A stretch of DNA of 64,000 bases, from positions 10,568,501 to 10,632,500 of the forward strand of contig NC_030387.2 of the NCBI RefSeq assembly GCF_001625215.2, read 5' to 3'. Source of the stretch: Daucus carota subsp. sativus. Lineage: Eukaryota; Streptophyta; Magnoliopsida; Apiales; Apiaceae. Both the position numbers and the translations under genes were made by a program. Shown here in pieces: positions 10,901 to 19,843 of this stretch; positions within the stretch are counted from its first letter, which is position 1; each line of letters starts with the position of its first letter. The notes under the pieces were generated by a model. That model saw nothing but the letters and a program-made list of their open reading frames with translations. It made no database searches and was not told the origin of the DNA.

Positions 10901-11672
10901 TCTTCAATAACAGAAATATTAAAATGAAATAGCTTTGAGTAAATTAAAATTATGAATATTTTTGAAAAATTTATGAAAATAGTTGTTATTCGAAGGCAAC
11001 ATATGCCTTCCGGTTATAATAACCGGAGAGATATTATGGATATTTTTGAAAAATTTATGAAAATAACCGTGCTAATGATATTATACAACACACATATATT
11101 ATTTCAATTGTGTTAAAAGTGACAACATATGCCTTTCGATTAAAATAATACATACACAAAAGTTTATTATTTGACATGACTGATGAGTTGATGATTATCA
11201 ATGCAACTTCATATTCGATGAGTTGACATTTGACATGATCGATGAGTTGATGACAAATTATCTTCGTCATCTGATTTTTGTTTTATGACAAGATTTGAAT
11301 ATAATACAAACATTTTCGTTCCCTAATCTAATTTTTATGGTGAAATAATTAATGAATCAAGCCAAACAAATACAGGATGTCGACATCGACCTTGCAAGTA
11401 TATTTTCAGTTTCCACGGAACATACACGAATCTTGCTTTTAAAACCGACAACATGTTTATATTCCAGCATCAAACACAGACAAATATATTAATATAAAAG
11501 ATTCCATCTCCATGAACATGCATTTACACAAAATCTTTCTAACATGAAACGGAACAGAATTACACGTGCAGTTTGCATGCATGCATGCCAAAAGAACACA
11601 ACATAAACAGGGATCCTCAATCTTTAAAATTTCTAAATATCGATCAACTACGATAAATTTTTATTTAAAAGA
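10901..11672. other. AT-rich intergenic DNA with a small direct repeat
   Basis: A stretch reading atatttttgaaaaatttatg occurs near 10957 and again near 11040, flanking a short AACCGG palindrome region. No gene is seen. The right end holds the probable 3' UTR of the small protein at 11673-11900. Confidence 0.4.
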
Positions 11673-11900
11673 TCAATTTTTCGGGTCTTGCTTCTTGGCT
11701 GCATATTTGACTTTGATCCAGTTGACACCTCCGGTAGCGCTTCTTTTAACTTTCGTCATCCCATTCGACGCCGCAGCTTTGGTTTTCTCGAAATTTTCAC
11801 TCATTTTTCTTGTCAATTTCTTCGATCCTCCCTCGCCGTGCTTTACATTCTCCGGCTTGACGTTTTGCGGCTGATCTGCCCATGGATTATGGTCATCCAT
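11673..11900 (-). CDS. Small conserved plant protein, 75 aa, function unknown
   Basis: Single exon on the minus strand beginning MDDHNPWADQP and ending KYAAKKQDPKN. The hydrophilic, Lys-rich body with FEKTKAAASNGMTKVKRSA followed by GGVNWIKVKY resembles a family of 70-90-residue plant proteins with the pattern FEKTK..A..G..KVK...GV.WIK.KY; I recall no established function. There is no signal peptide or membrane segment, and the Lys/Ala alternation suggests one amphipathic helix. A TATA box lies 84-91 bp upstream of the ATG and a GA-rich leader follows, so it looks like a real expressed gene rather than a chance frame. The stop is followed by AT-rich DNA. Confidence 0.75.
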   Translation of the reverse strand: MDDHNPWADQPQNVKPENVKHGEGGSKKLTRKMSENFEKTKAAASNGMTKVKRSATGGVNWIKVKYAAKKQDPKN

Positions 11901-11983
11901 CTCGAATATGAAGAATATGTGTACAATTTACTTTCGGAATTGTGTAAAAAATCAAAAGAGAGAGAGAGGAGTTGTTACGAATC

Positions 11984-11991
11984 TATATATA
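11984..11991 (-). promoter_or_regulatory. TATA box of the 75-aa protein gene
   Basis: TATATATA in a symmetrical context, 84-91 bp upstream of the ATG at 11900, followed on the minus strand by a CT-rich leader. Confidence 0.5.
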
Positions 11992-12000
11992 GATTTATAG

Positions 12001-12795
12001 CTTCGCTGCAGACGTAAAATTTTACAAGAAATTCGGATCATTTTTGCACCTCTAGCACGACGGGTTCTAGTGAGGATTGTTTAGTAAAATTGCAGGATTT
12101 TCTCTCTGTTTACACATCACACAACAATTTCGCTGAAACAGTTGATTATGAGTTGAGAATTCAACAATGCGTGTTATTATGTAACTTCTCGAACAAATGA
12201 GTGGTTCCTATCTTTTTTTGGTCGAGAATCGTTGGTATATTTGAATGTATTCTCAAAAAATAGTTATATTTGGTTACATTAAAATTAGGGTCGTAAAAAG
12301 CGGAATCAAACTTGATCGGTGAAGTTACAGAAAAAGAATTAATCAGAGATTTATTGAATTGATTGGGAATTAATTAGATTGATTAGTGATTAATCGGAGA
12401 TTTAATCAGTTCGACGAGTTACGGAACATGAATTAATCGGTGATTAATCGTGATTAATCACCAATTTTCGAAAGAGAGGCTAAAATACATATTTATAACC
12501 CTCATTATCATTTAATGTTATAATATTTTATACATTCTTACATATGTGTGTGTTCCAATTCATTTAGTTCTACCAACATTTCTGTCTTTTGCCCTTGAAT
12601 AATGGAAAATGTTATATGCAGAGCAACATTTTTAGTTCCAGAGCAAATACAATTCTCTCTCCCCCTTCATCTACATAAATCATACATTTTTAATAAGAAT
12701 TCCTGCAAATTGTTCTGGATATAAAAATTTTGATGTGGAAATAACATTTCCCTAAATAATTCGAGAGTTGAGTGGCGAAATAGTTTTTTTTCCTA
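12001..12795. other. Intergenic DNA with an 'ATTAATCGG' repeat relic
   Basis: 12285-12480 is built from repeated GATTAATCGG/GATTAATCAC words and resembles the ends of the TIR element at 47577-49586 (GGCGATTAATCGGGATTAATCG), probably a degraded relative. The remainder has no recognisable feature. Confidence 0.4.
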
Positions 12796-13460
12796 CAAGC
12801 CAAAGCTACCAACAGGTGATTAGTTCACATTAAACATATGCTCAAAGATACAAATATGGTTCCCTCCTTAAAGAAGATTTTCCAGATCTTATGTAGACAG
12901 GTGTTAAACTGTTAATATAAGTGCTTGCATCCCTTTTCACTTCCTATATTCCTTTTATTAGCAAATACTCTATTTTAACAGTCCTTGAAGAGCATCCTAT
13001 GAACATGGTCAGGATATATGTATATCAGCTTAATTTTATTTTTGATTCTATGTGCTGCAAGATTTATTATCACAAAGAAACTTCATTAACTGCTGATGAT
13101 TAGAAATCTACGGATTAGTCCTGCAATACATGCATCATTTAAAGGATATCTCTAGTTGAGCGCTATATAGTTGTAGTCTAGATTAGCCCCTGCCACAGAA
13201 TTTAGTTCATCTATTTCTTGATATGCTTTACTACACAAATCTAAGGATCCACCAGTATATAATCAATCGATGTAATGTCATATAAGCATGTTTAGTACAA
13301 GGGTGTTACCGATGTAACTTAGGACTTTCTCTTAGCGCGTACGTGATTGTTCATATCAAGTTCAGACTGGTGATAACTTTATTCGAATTGCAGTTTGAAG
13401 ATCATGGAATTGCTTTTTAGTATTGCACATTGTATCTCTGTGTTGCATTGTCAATACTGT
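12796..13460 (+). repeat. Orphan copy of the zinc-finger upstream module
   Basis: Shares GCCAAAGCTA, TTCACATTAAACATATGCTC, AAGAAGATTTT and a later ACTTAGGACTTTCTCTT stretch in the same order with 13481-13950. It lacks a zinc-finger coding part, so it looks like a duplicated 5' flank without its gene. Confidence 0.6.
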
Positions 13461-13480
13461 TTTTTCCAACATTCTTCACA

Positions 13481-13950
13481 GGCCAAAGCTAAACGAAAGG
13501 GGACGAGCAAGAACATAGGTTCACATTAAACATATGCTCATAAATATAAGTATATAACATATATATTGTTCCCTGCTTTAAGAAGATTTTGCAGATTTTA
13601 TGAAGACCATATTGTTAATATTAATATGTTCCTGCATCACTTTCCACTTGTTATATTCCTTATATGAGCATTTTGAAGCACAGGGGTAGATTTGATGCAA
13701 CTTAAGACCTTCTCTTGTAGCTAAAATATCCCATCAAGTCATGGTTTTCACTTCTGGAGGGCGCCAGAGGCAGAGAGAATAAATTCTGAAACGCACAGGA
13801 TGTATTATAATCACTGTTTACACATACTTTAGGTGCAGTTCAGAGATCATGGGTCAGGGATTCTGTTTTATTATTGCACGTTAATTCCTGAGTTAACTGG
13901 AGAACTTTATGGTTTATTTGCTGCATTCTTCTAGAATACCTTAAATTAGT
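13481..13950 (+). repeat. Upstream module of the intact zinc-finger gene
   Basis: Second copy of the module at 12796-13460. It includes a GGCAGAGAGAATA..ACGCACAGG stretch around 13770 whose counterparts lie at 17488-17520 and 23086-23120 upstream of the other two zinc-finger copies. The whole set is a segmental duplication series. Confidence 0.6.
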
Positions 13951-14095
13951 ATTGCACGAGATAGCTTCCTTAATCCGACTATCTGTTTTTCACAAGTTTT
14001 AAATGGACTGTGGTATATTTTTTTCTTCTGTTCATGATTATGATACTATTCTTATACTTAGATGCGATGCATTGTTGAAGCTCAAATGAGTTGAC

Positions 14096-14102
14096 TATAA
14101 AA
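14096..14102 (+). promoter_or_regulatory. TATA box of the intact zinc-finger gene
   Basis: TATAAAA 61 bp upstream of the ATG at 14163. The degenerate paralogue keeps TATATAAA at the matching place (18204-18211). Confidence 0.6.
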
Positions 14103-14162
14103 GGAAGAGTACCTGAATTTTATCTCATCACATTTAGGGAGCAAATATATATAATTACAGAC

Positions 14163-14840
14163 ATGAAGCAAAATATCTCTATCCTATCATCAACCTGGGA
14201 TGAAAAGAATCATCACCTATCTAGTAAAAGCTATATCAAGAAGAAGCTTAGATTATTCGGTACTGAAGTAGAGTTCTGCAAATATATCCACAGCACACCA
14301 GATGCAGGTCCTGACGGGAGTGCCAATTCATCATCAACAAGTTCATCCGAAAGGCAGATGGTCCACGTGGGAAAGTGTGCAACAAGTGATGAGGGCAAGA
14401 AGTTCGAGTGTCAATACTGTTCTAAGGAATTCAATAATTCACAAGCTCTAGGAGGTCATCAAAATGCTCATAAGAAGGAAAGGATGAAAAAAAAGAGGTT
14501 GCAGCTTGAAGCTAGGAACGCTAGCATGAGGCGTTACCTTGAACCTTTTCAAAATATTTCTTCTTTTGGTTACCATGGCTCTGCTCCCTTGTTCTACGAT
14601 ACCTCATATAATGTTCCCACAATCACTTTCTCTGATTCAGATTCCCATATTTGCTTCACTCCATATGATCAGAATTCGGTTTCCAAATGCTATTCTGTTC
14701 CAGAGAATCTACCATATCATAAGGATTTCTGTAAATTTACTCCTAATCATACAGATCATTCTGTTGCTATCCAGTCTCCTCGTTTCTCTACTTCAGAACT
14801 GAATTATCTCTCTCTGGATCTTCACCTGGGATTTAGCTGA
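14163..14840 (+). CDS. Single C2H2 zinc-finger transcription repressor, ZFP5/6/8-GIS type, 225 aa
   Basis: Intronless. Seen: an N-terminal motif KKKLRLFGTEV (26-36) typical of ZFP5/ZFP6/ZFP8/GIS proteins; a Ser-rich linker; one plant-type finger with Cys83, Cys86, His99, His103 and the invariant QALGGH (94-99); a following basic stretch KKERMKKKRLQL (nuclear localisation); and a C-terminal EAR repression motif LSLDLHLG. In Arabidopsis this family integrates gibberellin and cytokinin signals in trichome and root-hair development; a similar nuclear regulatory role here is inferred from family. The start at 14163 is chosen because the paralogue at 18252 starts with the same MKQ.. context and the TATA box lies 61 bp upstream; an earlier in-frame stretch has no ATG. 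Confidence 0.92.
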   Translation: MKQNISILSSTWDEKNHHLSSKSYIKKKLRLFGTEVEFCKYIHSTPDAGPDGSANSSSTSSSERQMVHVGKCATSDEGKKFECQYCSKEFNNSQALGGHQNAHKKERMKKKRLQLEARNASMRRYLEPFQNISSFGYHGSAPLFYDTSYNVPTITFSDSDSHICFTPYDQNSVSKCYSVPENLPYHKDFCKFTPNHTDHSVAIQSPRFSTSELNYLSLDLHLGFS

Positions 14841-15371
14841 TAACTTATACATCACACAATTCTACGCCGATTCTTCTCTAGGCACTCTGGTTGTTTGGCC
14901 GCCAAAACATAATTTCATGTCAGCAAGAAGGCTCATTCAAGTGCCCAGCTTGTTAAGAAAGAAGGCTCGATCTTGATGAGCTTCTATAAATTTATCAGTG
15001 TAATTGCATTTGCAGGAAATAAAGTTGTCTTGCGATCAACATATATATTACGTACTTTTTTCACATTGTATTAAATAAATATGAACACTGGTCAGAGTGA
15101 ATATTTAGATTACTTTTATTTTTCCAAGCAATGTATAAATCAGAAATATTAAATTCATAAAGGAAAGTTCCATATGCTCTTAAATTTTGAACAGGGCAAC
15201 CAAAGTTTTTTAACTTGACTCACATGTTTAAAATTTTACACACTTGTAAATTAAAATTAATAGCACATATAAAACAATATGTTGATCACAATTTGGTTCA
15301 TATTGATATCAATAATTAAATACTTTGCTTCAGTGCAGATATATTTATATGAGGTCAACCAAAATTTAATA
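14841..15371. other. 3' flank of the zinc-finger gene
   Basis: Contains stretches such as AAGAAGGCTCATTCAAGTGC that recur downstream of the third copy (about 23475). No separate gene. Confidence 0.45.
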
Positions 15372-15629
15372 CTCCCTCCGTTTTAAATTAGATGACCACT
15401 TCCAAAAAATCACACAGTTTAAGAAAAATGGATGTTCACAAATTAATTGCATTGAATGACCATAACATGTGGAGTGAGATTGATCTATGAAATATAAATA
15501 AGAGATATATGGAGTAGAATTGACTTTGGAAATATAATTTTGCGTTAAAAGTTGAAGTGGACAAATAATTTGAAACATAATTTTTTTTCCAAAGTGGACA
15601 TGTAAATTGAAACGGATAAAACGGAGGGA
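15372..15629. mobile_element. Stowaway-like MITE (Tc1/Mariner type), about 258 bp
   Basis: Starts CTCCCTCCGTTTTAAATTAG after TA and ends with the complementary AAACGGATAAAACGGAGGG. The right TA is altered. Short, AT-rich, non-coding. Confidence 0.75.
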
Positions 15630-16410
15630 TGATCAAACTTCAGTGTGAAAAGTGTGATTCACACATGCAGTAAGATGATATAGTGCGTGGGGCAATACGA
15701 TCTCGGAGATTTTTATTTTTCTTGACCTACGTGTATAAAAAGTTAGTGTATAAAAAATTAGAAGTATATATAAGAATATGAGAATTCTAGTGTTTGTTTC
15801 GGAATTTTTACTACATTTCCAAATAATTTAATCACTTATCAGTTTTAATTTATTTTAAATAAGAAGCATTTTTTAAAATTTGACACAAACAACTCCACAT
15901 GGGGACGACCATTTCCCGAAACGAGACCATTATAACGACCCTAACATACCCGGGAACCGGATCATGCATGTGAGAAATTTAAGTGTGGAATAGTTGAACT
16001 ATCATCAAAACTGAGATATAAATAAAAGGTGAGCAGAACCTAGCAAGAGAAAGGGAAACCATCCCTCACATAAATCTATAGACTCACGAGACATACCAAA
16101 GTTACACTGAGAAATATTACGGAGAGGTTTCACTGCCCTGCAATCCTCCACCATTTTCTTAGCGTGTTGTGTCCAAGTGATCTACTATGCCCTCTGAAAC
16201 TCTGCTACACGCTGTAAAATATTTCACACATAAATAGACTGAAATTGAGATTGGCTATGTACATCTGAAACAACACATGAGATAACATCAATGTTCAGCA
16301 ATAAGCATACCTTGACATTATTATTTGCACCGATCCTAGCTCCACACAACTATAAATAAAAAGCTCCATAATTAGTCTTTAGCAAATTACGGAAATTCAT
16401 AATTTGCTAA
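15630..16410. other. Intergenic region, no recognised gene
   Basis: Contains a GC-richer patch (15900-15960) of unknown origin. The last 20 bases (16391-16410) are the left flank of the MITE insertion described next. Confidence 0.4.
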
Positions 16411-16794
16411 GAGCATCTCCAATGGGAGGTGCCAAGAGTGGTGCCAATGTCATGTGGCATGACATGGATTGGCACTCTCGTTGGCACCCTCATTGGAGAT
16501 GTTGGAGTGCTATTGGGGTGCCAAGTCAGTTGGCTTTGGGGTGCCAAAATTTGGCAACCCATAAACTAGGGTGCCAATTTCATTTGTGGTCCTAATAATA
16601 CATAAAGTATAGATTTGTGGTCCCAATAATACATACAATATTTTTTTATTAATAAAGTTAGCATCTTGGAGTGCCAACCATTTGGAGTGTATTTTGAAAC
16701 AAGGGGCTAAAAATAATTTAGAAGAGTGTGAATATAAAATATAATATATTGAGTGATGTGTCAAAATTGGCACCCCTAACCATTGGAGATGCTC
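16411..16794. mobile_element. Tourist-like MITE (PIF/Harbinger type), 384 bp
   Basis: Terminal repeats GAGCATCTCCAATGG and CCATTGGAGATGCTC, flanked on both sides by TAA, the target duplication preferred by PIF/Harbinger. Internal GGTGCCAA words repeat, and no transposase is present. An uninterrupted duplicate of its insertion site lies at 16846-16881. Confidence 0.88.
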
Positions 16795-16845
16795 TAAAGG
16801 CTAATTATAAATCATGATTTATTACTAAATCATAACATAATTTAT

Positions 16846-16881
16846 GGAAATTCATAATTTGCTAAAGGCTAATTATAAATC
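16846..16881 (+). repeat. Duplicate of the MITE insertion site (empty site)
   Basis: ggaaattcataatttgctaa directly continues into aggctaattataaatc here. The same two halves flank the MITE at 16391-16410 and 16795-16813. The local sequence was therefore duplicated and only one copy received the MITE. Confidence 0.85.
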
Positions 16882-17019
16882 TTTAGGAAATTATGGAAAT
16901 GGATTCACGTTAATTTTCATGAGCGAATTTGAGTTTGAGCGTATTTTCTTATGAATTATTACTAAATTGGATTAAACTTCAATATATAATTGTTTTCAGT
17001 TTACTAAGATAGATATGTA

Positions 17020-17330
17020 CTCCCTCCGTCCCAGCCATTTGTATACAAATGGTTGGGATACGGAGACCAAGAAATTGGGTAAGAAATGAGTAAAGTTAGA
17101 TGAAAAGTGGGTATAATAGTGGGACACGTTTATATTTAATAATAGATTTGAGATAGTGGAGGAAAGTAGTTGATGTAATAGTGTTTATATTATTATATAA
17201 TGGAGATAGTGGAAAATAGTAGTTGGTGTAATGATATTTATATTATAAAAGTTTACTATTTTTGGAACGTATACAATTGGTAGGATGTCCCAAAAAAGAA
17301 ACGGTATACAATTCATTGGGACGGAGGGAA
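17020..17330. mobile_element. Stowaway MITE, 311 bp
   Basis: Inverted ends CTCCCTCCGTCCCA and TGGGACGGAGGGAA flanked by TA dinucleotides. Subterminal GTATACAA words are also inverted. It lies in the upstream region of the second zinc-finger copy. Confidence 0.88.
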
Positions 17331-17529
17331 TATGTATATTCGAGGTTCCACTGGTGGTTAATCAATCAACGGAATGTCACGTAAGCATTTCTTAAAGTAC
17401 AGGCCGGAGTGGGTTTGAAGTTACACAGGACCTCCCCTCGGAGGAAATTGCAAATATGATAATAACATTCCCGTATCTATAGGGCATAGGCAGAGAATAC
17501 AGATTTTAAAACGCACACGGCCTATTATA

Positions 17530-17757
17530 GGGCCTGTTTGGTTCATGGAAGCAGAAGCCGCTTCTTGCTTCGGCTTCTTTTGACCCGTTTGTGTAAAGAA
17601 GTAGAATCACTTTTAAGAAGCTGAAAATGTTAGCTTCTCTCTCACAGCTTCTGCTTTTTCTCCAAACACTTTATTAACTTATTTTACTTCTCACTTGTAC
17701 TCCACTTCTTTACTATAAGCAAGAAGTCACTTCTTTTAAGCTAACCCAAACGGCCCC
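17530..17757. mobile_element. MITE with GGGCC..TTTGG ends, 228 bp
   Basis: Ends GGGCCTGTTTGGTTCA and CTAACCCAAACGGCCCC with an ATA duplication. Paralogous modules without the insert read straight through (TGTATTATAATCACTG near 13803; CACGGCCTATTGTACTC near 23115), which supports an insertion. The 3-bp duplication fits PIF/Harbinger, but the class is uncertain. Confidence 0.75.
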
Positions 17758-17774
17758 ATAATCTCTATTTCTTA

Positions 17775-17978
17775 CCCCCTCCGTCCCGGTCAATGGAGGA
17801 GGGGCACATTTTAATATTTCAATAATTTATTTTTATGGTTTTTTTTATTGTATAAATAAATCACATTTATATTTTTTTAAAAAAAATAAATTAAATTATA
17901 AAATTATATTTTATAAGAGTTTTTAAATACATGCTGAATAGTGAAAAGAAACGAAACAATTGAATGGGGCAAGGGGAA
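17775..17978. mobile_element. Degenerate Stowaway MITE, about 204 bp
   Basis: Left end CCCCCTCCGTCCCGGTCAAT after TA, right end TTGAATGGGGCAAGGGGAA before TA. The third zinc-finger module has an uninterrupted equivalent (TTCTTTATTTTTTTTGGGTG near 23136). Confidence 0.65.
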
Positions 17979-18203
17979 TAGTATTTTTTTGGGTGCAGTT
18001 TCATGATATTCTTTTAAAGTATTGCACATGCAATCCCTGTGTTAATTGTACTTTCGCATTTTCTAGAATCCGAGTCCGACCATAGTCCTGTTTTTCGCGT
18101 TTTCTAAATGGAAATTTGTAAAAAGATCCATCTCTTCATGAAGAAGATGCTATTGTTTTATTCTGACGCAAGCTAGGCACTATTGAAGCTCAAGTGAATT
18201 CAC

Positions 18204-18211
18204 TATATAAA
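18204..18211 (+). promoter_or_regulatory. TATA box of the degenerate zinc-finger copy
   Basis: TATATAAA 41-48 bp upstream of the ATG at 18252, equivalent to 14096-14102 at the intact copy. Confidence 0.5.
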
Positions 18212-18251
18212 GAAGACTAGCTGAATACTATCTCTGCATCACATTTTGAAC

Positions 18252-18800
18252 ATGAAGCAGCAGGATATCTCTACCCTATCGGATGAAAATGGCCATTGCC
18301 TATCTCGTAAAAGCTACATCAACAAGAAGCTTAGACTATTCGGCATTGAGGTAGAATTACGCGAAAGTCTCCACACCACGGCAGATGCAGGTCCTGGTGG
18401 AAGTGCCAAAACAACAAGTTCATCCGAAACGGAAAAACGCCCAACAAGTGATGGCGAGGGCAAGAAGTTTTTTTGCCAATTCTATTCAAGGCAATTTGGT
18501 AACTCACAAGCACTAGGGGGCCATCAAAATGCTCATAAGAAGGCAAGGATGAAGAAAAAGAGGTTGCAGCTTCAAGCTAGGAAGGCTAGCTTCACTTTTC
18601 ATGATCCAGAATCCCATTTTAGCTTCAGTCCATATCTTAACAGTTCTGCTCAATGTTATCTCGTGCCTGATGATCTACCATATCATAAAGGTTTCCGTAA
18701 ATTTACTGTTACTCTTGCCGATCAATCTATTGCCATCAAGTCTCCTCCTTTTGTAGTTCAGAACAGAACTATCTTTCTCTGGATCTTCACCTGGGGTTGA
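18252..18800 (+). CDS. Degenerate C2H2 zinc-finger paralogue, 182 aa, probably non-functional
   Basis: Close relative of the gene at 14163-14840: it keeps MKQ., NKKLRLFGIEV (24-34), QALGGHQNAHKKARMKKKRL, and LPYHK.F near the C terminus. Two key losses: the second zinc ligand is Tyr78 (CQFYSRQF, where the paralogue has CQYCSKEF), so the finger has three of four ligands; and a frame change near the end replaces the EAR motif with FLWIFTWG, while the original LSLDLHLG reading persists in another frame up to a later TGA. An internal segment around residues 112-135 of the intact protein is also missing. The frame is otherwise open and the TATA box remains, so it may be transcribed. Three MITEs sit in its upstream 1.25 kb. 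Confidence 0.85.
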   Translation: MKQQDISTLSDENGHCLSRKSYINKKLRLFGIEVELRESLHTTADAGPGGSAKTTSSSETEKRPTSDGEGKKFFCQFYSRQFGNSQALGGHQNAHKKARMKKKRLQLQARKASFTFHDPESHFSFSPYLNSSAQCYLVPDDLPYHKGFRKFTVTLADQSIAIKSPPFVVQNRTIFLWIFTWG

Positions 18801-19819
18801 GCTGATAAGTCATACATCACACGTAATGCCATTTCTTCTCCGCGCAGTCTGGTCTGCATCATAAGACATGTCATTTCCAGTTCAAGTGCTTAGTTGTTGC
18901 TTGTAAAGAAAAAGAAGGCTCAGAAAGAAAAAAGTTAGCCTGTTATGAATTTACATGATCATTTGGTCATGACCCGATTCTTATTTCTCTCCGACCTGGA
19001 TCTGTTTGGGAGTGCTGTTAAAAATTGCTGTGCTGTAAGAAAAAGTGCTGGTAAAATAAGTGTTGTTGTAGAAATCAGATAACTGTTTGGTAAATTTTTG
19101 ATATTTACTTATTTTGAGTTATAATATAAAAAAAATTAATGTTTTTGATGAGTTTTTATAATGAAATTTATAACAGCATCCTGCAAAAGCTGAAAAGCAG
19201 TATTTTCCAAAAATATGGGAGGACCTATTTTTTCTAACAGAAAAATTGTTTTTAGATTTACCAAACAGTTTTCACCTGCTTTTCAGCAAAAAGCTGTTGT
19301 TGCTGTCTGAGACAGCAACATTGGACAAATAATTACTTTGATTTCATAAACCATTACACATCATTAGCATAAAAAAAATACAATGATAGTAATTAATTAA
19401 AAAAAAACGTCACACTATCAAATTTAATTTACAGTTATCAATATATTAAATTAAATTTAAAAATAATATCAATTACATTAACTTTTTAAGTATAGGATAT
19501 ATGTCACTTTTATACATGAAATTTCTTCATCACTTTAGCGGAAATTTTGACGTCATTGGTACAAAATCTGAAAGGGATATTTACTTAAATTTCGCCACTT
19601 TTAGAATTATAAAAGCCATCAAATAAAAGTGATAGCATTTAAATATAATATATAAAGACAATTATAATAAATTCCGTTATTGTTGGCCGCTTTCAACAAC
19701 GATCAGATAAATATTAATTTGATCTTAAATTAAAGCGATCATTTCATTCGATCTTAAAGCGATTCTTGGCGATAGAATTATATTAACGATCACATTTATC
19801 ATATAAACTAGCATAAAAG
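18801..19819. other. 3' flank of the second zinc-finger copy, partly duplicated downstream
   Basis: 19325-19800 has counterparts at 23835-23895 and 24706-25395 (CATTACACATCAT, GATATTCAAATATA/GCATTTAAATATA and TTATATTAACGATCA type stretches), so the duplication unit included about 1 kb of 3' flank. 19008-19323 starts CTGTTTGGGAGTGCTGTT and ends in GCTGTTGTTGCTGTC stretches, possibly a hAT-like MITE with worn ends. Confidence 0.45.
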
Positions 19820-19843
19820 CCCGTGCGAGGCACGGGACTCTAG
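19820..19843 (+). mobile_element. Possible Helitron 3' terminus
   Basis: A perfect hairpin CCCGTGC-GAG-GCACGGG (19820-19836) is followed by ACT and CTAG, and the next base is T. Hairpin plus CTRR before T is the canonical Helitron 3' end. No 5' TC end or Rep/helicase gene was identified, so this is a candidate only. Confidence 0.4.

Noticed and set aside
18996-19330. Clear hAT MITE
   Set aside because: GCTGTT-type words occur at both ends but no consistent TIR or 8-bp duplication could be aligned, so it was kept only as a remark in the flank entry.
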